Below are positions 1-7,000 of a stretch of 7,328 nucleotides of DNA, in pieces. The notes under the pieces were generated by a model. It was not told the origin of the DNA, searched no databases, and saw nothing but the letters and a program-made list of their open reading frames with translations. Source of the stretch: Fidelibacterota bacterium (GTDB lineage: Bacteria > Fidelibacterota > Marinisomatia > Marinisomatales > UBA8229). Location: assembly GCA_003535775.1 (NCBI GenBank), contig DPYO01000079.1, forward strand, positions 3,364 to 10,691, in the 5' to 3' direction. Both the position numbers and the translations under genes were made by a program. Each line of letters starts with the position of its first letter. The first letter of the stretch is position 1.

Positions 1-194
1 ATAATGGTCATATTTTCATTTGAAAATCTCAACCAGTATCCTGGACCCATAGTTAATTCTGTCTCCTGATTATATCCATTCGCCCCAAAGGAAAATAATG
101 TATTTTCAATAGCATCAGGAAAAAGTGATTCAAAATCTGCATCACTCACTTCCATTGGCAAACCTACCATATTCCAATCAGAAAAATATTCTAC
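1..194 (-). repeat. SGWNLVGLPL module in the S8 protease (partial)
   Basis: Starts at residue 752: SDWNMVGLPMEV, then FPDAIENTLFSF and GPGYWLRFSN. Only the first half lies in the window. The module resembles the other two copies more than any other part of these proteins. Confidence 0.85.
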
Positions 195-2447
195 AGTAAT
201 ATCACTGGATGGCTCTTCTGTGGGAGGAAAGGTAATATCGTCCAGCCAGGCACAATCCTCTTCCATATCAGTTGACCCAGGACCCCCATCCTTTTCAAAA
301 GACCACTTAAATGTATGGGACCCAACATTCACTGGAAAACTGGCAAAAACCCATGGAGTTCCACCATCTTCTGTAGGCTGATATTGCCCCATTTGCTGAT
401 TGTCAATATAAAATACAAGCCCATCATAAAAATTGGTCCCGGTTGGGCTGTATTCAGATGCCACTCTAAAACTGAATTCAATATCTCCATCATATATAAC
501 ATCTAAAGTAATAATCAACTGAGAAGTTTCACTATGATCGATATCACCAGATTGGGCAGAATAAGTACCGTTATAAGGATTGCTGCTGTCAATAATCCAA
601 TCAGAATTCCCACTGAATGCCCAATCATTCTGACTGAAATCAGCGGATTCAAAATCTTCATCCGGTGGGCCTACAGTAGTGAAATCCCAGATGGGTCCTA
701 CTGTTTCTCCATAATCATTTATGGCAATTATATTCCAAAAATAATGGGTGGAAAAGTCTAAGCCATTCAACATATAGGTACTTGAGCTTGATAAATCACC
801 ATTCAGAATATTGGTTGGAGGATTATCCGTACCCATAAATATCAAATATGATGTGGCTCCACCGCCATTCGACCAGGAAAGATCCGATCCTACATTGACA
901 AATCCCTGACCATCAGCTGGGTTAGGACTGTAGGGAGGATAAGGCGGTATTGGTTCTGTAAATATTGCATTCACTGCTTCCAGGGCATCAATTCTTCCGG
1001 AACCATACGTGTTATTTTTTCCTGCACTCCCTAAATGCAGAGCAGTTTCCTCCAGAGTCTGACTTATTTGCTCGGGAGTCAACGAATTATCCTTGGAAAG
1101 CATCAAAGCAATAACACCAGCTACACAGGGAGTTGCCATGGAGGTTCCCGACCATCCACTTTCATAGCCCGTATTGCTGTAATGAGCCAGTGATTTAATA
1201 TTTTCCCCTGGAGCAGAAATATCTGGACGAATCAATCCAATGCCGGGACTATAAGCATAATCATTAAATGGACTGATGTCTTCCCATGTGACAGGACCGC
1301 GACTGGAGAAAGAAGCAATATTATCGCTGCTATTGGTTGCGCCAATACAAACTACCGAAGAAGTTCCCCCGGTCAGAGTTTGATCAGGATGGAGCCATGG
1401 CGGTGGGATATCTCCTGGAGTACGGACGTTATCTGGAATTGGATATGAACCTTGGTCTCCACCTTCATTCCCTGCTGCAATTGAGGCTATAACACCAGCA
1501 AACAAAGCATTATTCATTGCATTCCTCCAACTGGATCGATCCGGCCCCCAAGCATGTAGCCATCCTAAGGAGAAACTCATAACATCTACATTATGTGCAA
1601 CACTGAATTCAACAGCTTCCCAACAGTCGGACTCATACCCACTGCCTCCTGAATCAAGTACCTTTAAAGCCATAATTCGCGCATCAGGAGCCATTCCGGT
1701 TTGAGACCCTGCTGTTCCATCTCCGGCAACTGTTCCGGCGCAATGTGTTCCATGACCATGATCATCCATGGGATTGTCATCATTATTAGCGAAATCATAC
1801 CCATGATTAGGATAAAATAATCCACCCCACATGTGATCCTGTAAATCCACATGATCGTAGTTCACACCGGTGTCAATTACTGCAACCAACGCCCCCTCAC
1901 CGGTATATCCCAACGCCCAAACATCGTCTGCGTTTACAATTGAAACATTCCAGGTTATTTCACGATCCTGAACGGAATCTGAAAGAACAATAACATCATT
2001 CGGAGAATCGATTATCATTTTTCGATATTCATCATGATCAATTCGAGTGACATCGGATCTACTTGAAAGTGTTTTAATTGCCTCAGGAGTGGCGTAACAA
2101 TTAATTACATTAGTAATCCATAAGGAAGTTACATCTTTGACCTCTGCTGTATTTTCCAGGACAGAAAGCTGATTTAATATATCACTCTGAGTATTTTGAG
2201 CAAAATATTTAAGTTCGTTTATAACAAATTGACGCCGATTTGCTTTTGATAAACTCTGCACATTCGAGTACAAAATATCTGAATTAATTTGTTCTTTCAT
2301 CACAATATTAATCTTGATAAAAGACTCCGGACTTGTCCGGGATAATTCCTCAAATAATTGAGGGGTAATCGGTGTCTGTACATTTTGAATATCGTTCGCC
2401 AGCAAAAAACGAATGGCAACTAAAAGCAAACAACTCACTCTGTTCAT
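1..2447 (-). CDS. Subtilisin-family (S8, bacillopeptidase F-like) secreted serine protease, 3' end outside window
   Basis: Open for 815 codons from ATG at 2447 to the window edge, with no stop. Residues 1-17 form a short signal peptide (core CLLLVAIRFLLA). Residues 43-144 look like an I9-type inhibitory propeptide. The catalytic domain (about 165-495) has Asp192 in VIDTG, His232 in HGHGTHCAG, oxyanion Asn327 in AAGNEG and Ser436 in SGTSMATP, so it should be active. The propeptide style and the WALGYTGEG lead-in resemble bacillopeptidase F. A fibronectin type III-like domain (about 501-592), a jelly-roll domain (597-743) and a SGWNLVGLPL-type module (752 onward) follow. The last two match the M14 protein upstream, so a T9SS sorting domain is expected beyond the edge; that is inference. 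The ATG was chosen because the signal peptide begins there; the upstream sequence is purine-rich without a strong Shine-Dalgarno. The expected role is degradation of extracellular protein. Confidence 0.95.
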   Translation of the reverse strand, partial: MNRVSCLLLVAIRFLLANDIQNVQTPITPQLFEELSRTSPESFIKINIVMKEQINSDILYSNVQSLSKANRRQFVINELKYFAQNTQSDILNQLSVLENTAEVKDVTSLWITNVINCYATPEAIKTLSSRSDVTRIDHDEYRKMIIDSPNDVIVLSDSVQDREITWNVSIVNADDVWALGYTGEGALVAVIDTGVNYDHVDLQDHMWGGLFYPNHGYDFANNDDNPMDDHGHGTHCAGTVAGDGTAGSQTGMAPDARIMALKVLDSGGSGYESDCWEAVEFSVAHNVDVMSFSLGWLHAWGPDRSSWRNAMNNALFAGVIASIAAGNEGGDQGSYPIPDNVRTPGDIPPPWLHPDQTLTGGTSSVVCIGATNSSDNIASFSSRGPVTWEDISPFNDYAYSPGIGLIRPDISAPGENIKSLAHYSNTGYESGWSGTSMATPCVAGVIALMLSKDNSLTPEQISQTLEETALHLGSAGKNNTYGSGRIDALEAVNAIFTEPIPPYPPYSPNPADGQGFVNVGSDLSWSNGGGATSYLIFMGTDNPPTNILNGDLSSSSTYMLNGLDFSTHYFWNIIAINDYGETVGPIWDFTTVGPPDEDFESADFSQNDWAFSGNSDWIIDSSNPYNGTYSAQSGDIDHSETSQLIITLDVIYDGDIEFSFRVASEYSPTGTNFYDGLVFYIDNQQMGQYQPTEDGGTPWVFASFPVNVGSHTFKWSFEKDGGPGSTDMEEDCAWLDDITFPPTEEPSSDITVEYFSDWNMVGLPMEVSDADFESLFPDAIENTLFSFGANGYNQETELTMGPGYWLRFSNENMTI
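219..659 (-). repeat. Jelly-roll (MAM/concanavalin-like) domain, copy in the S8 protease
   Basis: Residues 597-743 of the S8 protein. Shared landmarks with the M14 copy are the opening DFES/SFES, NGTYSAQSG/NGMYSVRSG, RVASEYS, FYDGLVF, MGQYQPTEDGGTPW and EDCAW before FPPT. The match runs the whole domain, so the two are recent relatives. A carbohydrate- or protein-binding or spacer role is typical of such folds, but nothing here shows the ligand. Confidence 0.8.
364..394 (+). repeat. 31-nt perfect direct repeat, copy 1
   Basis: Identical to 5305-5335 over 31 bases. On the minus strand it encodes the MGQYQPTEDGG stretch of the S8 jelly-roll domain. Confidence 0.9.
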
Positions 2448-2505
2448 AGTGTTTCTCTTTTTCTCTTTCTCATTTCGATTATTATTGTTTAAAGAATAAA
2501 TTTTC
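2448..2505 (-). promoter_or_regulatory. AT- and purine-rich leader before the S8 protease
   Basis: Between the decayed sorting domain and the protease ATG lies an AT-rich stretch followed by a purine run (AATGAGAAAGAGAAAAAG). The run could serve as a weak ribosome site, as is common in FCB-group bacteria that use little Shine-Dalgarno pairing. An ATG inside it (2474-2472) is out of frame with the protease and meets TGA after nine codons, overlapping the real start. I could not find a promoter with convincing elements at a proper spacing, so whether the protease has its own promoter is open. Confidence 0.3.
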
Positions 2506-2930
2506 CTAATTTAAACAAAACTTTCTTAATAATGACATTTATTGCATCGATGCCAAATTGTCTGTATCAATACTAAATAAATACATATCTGACGAAACAT
2601 TCCCACCCATTTAGTTGGTTCCACCCCAGATAACTTAATGTTTTCCTGCTTTGGTATCTTCAGAAAGTAATGTTTTTACCTTCTGCCCTGCAATGCTGAA
2701 GACTGAAATGGTCACTAATGTCTCTTTCAGAAGCACCATATCTCCACCATTTAAAGGTCATATATGGACCCTGTACCATCTACTAACCACTCCTGTCCTA
2801 AATTCGGATTAATTAATTGCCAGATATCATCATTTTTAATTATATATGAAACGTCTAACTTATCCCTGTTACTCATAATCTGAATTTCTCCATAATCTCC
2901 ACAATCTTTTTGGCGAATGAAAACCGGGCA
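2506..2930 (-). pseudogene. Decayed C-terminal region (linker module plus T9SS sorting domain) of the cysteine-rich gene
   Basis: Two pieces are readable. From 2930 to 2754, in the same frame as the gene that stops at 2931, 59 codons include GEIQIMSN and DDIWQLINPN before a TAA at 2751-2753. They align with CVLEVMNS and GKYWELVP of the M14 protein (residues about 939-966). From 2754 to 2509, in another frame, come LNGGDMVLLKE (like the M14 stretch ending EKWILRKS) and TLVTISVFSIAGQKVKTLLS, then AGKH-stop-VIWGGTN-stop-MGGNVSSDMYLFSIDT and SMQ-stop-MSLLRK. This is a FlgD-like sorting domain. Its in-frame TAA codons lie at 2635-2637, 2611-2613 and 2539-2541, and a TAG at 2506-2508. The expected YPNPFNP segment is absent. 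The frame change, several stops and missing segments make an intact product impossible under the standard code. Confidence 0.85.
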
Positions 2931-4022
2931 TCAGTTACTCGTTAAAATTATATTTCCTGGGTTGTTTGCACGTACCCAATATCCCCCCCCGGGTTCCAAT
3001 GTATTTACTTGAGAATAACCATCATTCCCAAATCCATAGATAGTGCCACCAACTATTATGGTGGATGGGTCAGAAATATCTCCAATAGCAATTGATTCTG
3101 AAATACCAGAGATCAGATTCCATCCTTCATTCAGGCTAATTGTAAGTTCACTGATTGGGAAGCCGGTAATGATACTAATTCCAGCATTGGGAAACCGTAA
3201 CCAGTATCCTTCACCATAAATAAGATATGATTGAGCTATATAGCCATTATCAAAAAAGTAAAGCGTCCCTTCAATTGATTCAGGAAATAAGGTGCTATAT
3301 GATGCATCTTCCACATCAAGAGGCAGGCCCACGAGGTTCCAGCCTGAAAGATAGTCAATAGAGACACTTTCTTGCGGTGGTGTTGCAGAGCAGGCAGCAT
3401 AGCACTCCTCCATGGTAGCAAAGAATGCATCGGAATAATCCACACCATCAACAACCCAGTCGCACCCAGAAAGATATTGACATTCTTCCTCACTCCAGCC
3501 AATTCCTAAAGCCATATCACATACACCAAAATCAATCCCAGTCAGATCAATACACTCAAGATTTGAAGAGCAATCCAGTAATTCACCATTAATATAAAAA
3601 TCAGCCCAGCACCCATCGCAGTAATTTGCTACACATTCCGCTTCCGGGTAGGCAGGACACTCCCCTACTTCACAGGGATCAGCGAAACACTCTACCGGAA
3701 ATTCACACTCATCAGATATCATTATAGAAGAGACATCAATTGCCTCACACGTAACGCAGGTAACCTCTTCCCCTTCAATTTCTACAAACCTATCAACATA
3801 AGGCTCCAGCATTTCCAAATCATTCAAATGTGTAATCCGGGAAATAAATTCACCGGATTCGTCCTCAAGATAATAAATGCCACAGGCATCCATACAAAAC
3901 GATGTTTCCGCTTCACGAAGATAACCGGTGATGGAGTACACCGGAGTGAGGTATACGAAAAATAAAAGTGTTAAAGAAAGTCTGCCAATTGATACTTTTT
4001 TAATCTGAAAGATGTTTCGCAA
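2931..4022 (-). CDS. Cysteine-rich secreted protein with one SGWNLVGLPL module; C-terminally truncated
   Basis: 363 residues, function unknown. Residues 1-30 are a good signal peptide (basic KK and R, core LSLTLLFFVYLTPVYS). Residues 43-211 hold 18 cysteines, an even number fitting disulfides formed after export. They fall into three blocks: about 43-102 (CMDAC, later CVTCEAIDV), about 112-151 (with NYCDGC) and 157-211 (six cysteines ending EECYAAC, spaced somewhat like a Kunitz domain). Residues 226-362 are the module shared with both neighbouring proteases: SGWNLVGLPL, GYWLRF, then EGWNLISGIS and GYWVRANN. The start is TTG; an AGGAAAG ribosome site overlaps the TAG stop of the upstream gene, and no ATG fits. 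The protein ends at TGA directly after the module, whereas the M14 neighbour continues for over 200 residues into a sorting domain. The matching piece lies decayed just downstream, so this is probably a shortened gene whose product, if made, would stay in the periplasm. Confidence 0.85.
   Translation of the reverse strand: MRNIFQIKKVSIGRLSLTLLFFVYLTPVYSITGYLREAETSFCMDACGIYYLEDESGEFISRITHLNDLEMLEPYVDRFVEIEGEEVTCVTCEAIDVSSIMISDECEFPVECFADPCEVGECPAYPEAECVANYCDGCWADFYINGELLDCSSNLECIDLTGIDFGVCDMALGIGWSEEECQYLSGCDWVVDGVDYSDAFFATMEECYAACSATPPQESVSIDYLSGWNLVGLPLDVEDASYSTLFPESIEGTLYFFDNGYIAQSYLIYGEGYWLRFPNAGISIITGFPISELTISLNEGWNLISGISESIAIGDISDPSTIIVGGTIYGFGNDGYSQVNTLEPGGGYWVRANNPGNIILTSN
2937..3347 (-). 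repeat. SGWNLVGLPL double module in the cysteine-rich protein
   Basis: Residues 226-362, in two halves: SGWNLVGLPLDV to GYWLRF, and EGWNLISGIS to GYWVRANN. The halves are themselves related (WNL near the start, GYW near the end), pointing to an internal duplication. Confidence 0.85.
2983..2990. repeat. Run of eight G (minus strand) inside the cysteine-rich gene
   Basis: Encodes the GGG of EPGGGYWV near the end of the protein. At eight bases the frame continues into the conserved GYWV; gain or loss of one base would reach a stop within about 20 codons. Confidence 0.8.
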
Positions 4023-4032
4023 AATATTTTGT

Positions 4033-4039
4033 CTTTCCT
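4033..4039 (-). promoter_or_regulatory. Ribosome binding site AGGAAAG for the cysteine-rich gene
   Basis: AGGAAAG begins inside the TAG stop of the carboxypeptidase gene and lies 10 nt before the TTG at 4022-4020. It decides the start: no ATG or GTG lies nearby in frame, and the TTG start gives a well-formed signal peptide. The arrangement suggests the two genes are translated from one message. Confidence 0.6.
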
Positions 4040-7000
4040 ATTTCAATAAAATGACCTTTTGTGATTGGGAAAAAGATTCTGACTCTAGATGAACAAAATA
4101 CACCCCGCTGGAAAATCTGGAAGCATTCCATTGAACAGAATGGCTTCCTGGTCTCAGGTGTTCATCTATAAGGGTTTCCACCAACCGCCCGGTTATATCA
4201 AAAACCTGCAGTAGGGATGACGCATGCGTTATTCCTACGGCAAATCGTAACGTGGTGGTCGGATTAAATGGATTCGGATAAACTGGGTGTAAAGCGAATA
4301 TTTCTGGAACGGTTAGTGCGGACTTTCTCAATATCCACTTTTCATCCCTACCTGAATCTAAAGTTAACTGTCCTTGATCAGATAATGAGATTGCCCCACT
4401 CCACTCCGCTCCATTTTCAATGACAGGGACTAACTCCCAATATTTGCCATCTTTTATTTCAAATTCAAAAGTGAGTGATTTGCTACTATTCATTACTTCA
4501 AGTACACATTCGTCCGATAAACACAGTTTGGTGTCACCGGAAAAACGAATATCATTCGCTCCTGCTGGTGGTTTCGGGGGCAGACTATAGTTCAATATAT
4601 TTTCTTTAGGAACACCTTCACCAAAATACAAGGTGGTATTATTGAATACTAATGCGTTCAAGTGTTCAGATGCTTCTAAGGATCTAATTCTGCTTGTCGT
4701 AGTTGAAGCAGATAAGGTTATCTCACCCTCCCCGGAACTTCTCAGCCAGTATGCATAACCGGGATCCATGGACTCTGTCTCAGTGTATCCATCTTCAAAA
4801 CCATAGACTGTACCAGGGATGACCAGTCCATCAGGATCAATAAAATTTTGAACATTTACGGGTGTGGAAATTCCCGCAATCAGGTTCCAGCCTTCCATGA
4901 GAGAGATTGATAACTCATTGATTGCTTGTCCAGATATTGAGACGTTTCCTTCATCAGTGATTCGTATCCAGTAACCAATTCCGGGGACAAGGTTTTCTTC
5001 AGATACATACTGGCCATTAAATGAAAAGAGAGTATTGGTCACTGAATTCGGAAATAAATTCTCATAGCTTGGAATTTCTACGTTCAAGGGAAGTCCAACC
5101 ATGTTCCAGCCTGAATTAACCATGAATTCTACGTTATCTACAGGTGGCTCTGAATCTCCGGTTGGTGGAAATTCCACAACATCGATCCAAGCGCAATCTT
5201 CATCCATGTATGTAGAACCATCCCCTCCGTCTTTTATATAACTCCAAACAAAAACATGTTCACCCGGAGATACTGAAAATGAAGCATAAGTCCATGGTGT
5301 GCCGCCATCTTCTGTAGGCTGATATTGCCCCATTTCTGTTCCGTTAATAGAAAAAACCAAACCATCATAAAAATAATTTCCGGAAGTACTGTACTCAGAT
5401 GCAACCCGATAGTGGAATCCAATCTGACCATATCCAGTTACATTTAAATTCAAATTCAAGCTTGACGATTGATCATGACTGATTTCACCGGACCGGACAG
5501 AATACATACCATTGTAAACGGATTCCGTATCGAAATCCCATTGTGCATTGCCATTAGAATTCCATTCATCAGAAAATTCGTTCGATTCAAACGATTCTGT
5601 ATAGAACGTGTACATCTCCAATTCAATAAAATAATCATCGACTGTAATGGTAACTGGTATATCAGCTGCAGAATAATTTTCCGCTTCAGCATAAACTATA
5701 TACGTGCCTTCATAAACAGCAGGAAAAGAAAAATAACCACTATTATCAGAATAAACCAGGTTATCTGGATCACTGCTCAAAGTTAAATGAGCTTGGGCAA
5801 TGGGAGCTCCGGTGTATCCATCCGTAACCCGGCCAGTAACAGGAATCATGAGAATCGGTTCAAGCTCTACATCTAAAACCGTTTGTTGTAACGGTGATAT
5901 GCCTACATTATTTATTGTTGTTGATTCATAGCCCACTGCAGAAAAAGTCACATCATATGATCCCATCTGAAGAAGACGGTAATATCTTCCAAAGATAAGA
6001 TCACTTTCATAAGGTTTTCTGAATTCGCCTGTATTATCGATACCATCTATATAAATTTCGGCAACTACAGGATCACCGCTTTCAGCATCGGTAATATGCC
6101 CCGTCAATGCCTTCTTATTAACACGCGTTAACAGTATGAGGGCTGCTTCAAGGTTGTTCTCACAAATTCCCTCAATCTGGCTGGCAGGCGGAATAAATTC
6201 CGTTCCCAATTCAATTGTAAATGAAAAGACGCCATGTTCGCCGTATGCATAATCATCAGTGGTTCCGCTGGCAGGATAGAGTTCGTAGGATGGCATTGGA
6301 TCATAATATCCACCCCCGGCCGCAGGAATAGCAAAGGCCATTTCGTTGGCTAATTCCTCAAGTGCATCATGATCAGGTGCCTGGATATTGTTAGCGTATC
6401 CAAAGGGGAACAGCACTAACTCACTGTAACTGTGGTAGGTGATTCCAGTAACAAAATGATGACTTCCTAAAATATCTCTCATGGCCTGAATTTCAGGTTC
6501 TGAGAATGCTGACGGTCCACGGTAGGTTTCACTATTTGTATTACCTGATGAGCCTTCACCTCCCCAATTCCAGGCATAATTCCTGTTCGGATCTACTCCA
6601 TCCCCACCTCCAAAATTTATTGATCCATTTTCATTGTTGTCCCTGATATTTTTTCTCCACCAGAGATCAACTTCATCAGTGACAATTTTATGACCATTTG
6701 GATTCACCAACGGCATAAACCAGATTTGTTTATTATTAACCTCATCAGTAATTGTTGGATCACTTCCATAATTAGAGATTATGTGATTCAAAACATACAT
6801 ATTCACTTCAAGGCTAATTGGCTCCCGAGCATGATGTTCCGCCATATAAAACACGGAAGGCTCATCCTCTTCCTCTTCCACATTATCAGAAACTTTCATT
6901 GCCCAAATTTCATGACTATAATCATTATAATATGAATTACCAGCCATGGAATACTCTTTGCCACGGGTATTCCCGATATCATAGAGTTTACATATATCTG

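Noticed and set aside
315..761. Short plus-strand reading frames here and at 5469-5786 and 6690-7114
   Set aside because: They lie opposite well-supported minus-strand domains, have no recognisable protein features, and arise from the base composition of the real genes.
2429..2447. Lipoprotein signal at Cys6 of the S8 protease
   Set aside because: The residues before it (NRVS) do not form a lipobox and the cysteine comes before the hydrophobic core.
2506..2930. Recoding (TAA or TGA read as amino acids) to make a full-length cysteine-rich protein
   Set aside because: The region also needs a frame change and lacks two segments, and the two flanking protease frames run over 800 and 1000 codons without internal stops. 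Decay explains all of it.
2448..2930. Transcription terminator between the cysteine-rich gene and the S8 protease
   Set aside because: I found no GC-rich hairpin followed by a T run on the minus strand; the sequence is explained by the decayed coding region.
2820..2941. A second frame-shifted fragment reading VTDARFSFAKKIV, similar to NDIRFSGDTK of the M14 protein
   Set aside because: The likeness is short, lies in a different frame from the better-matched piece, and could be chance, so it is not listed as a feature.
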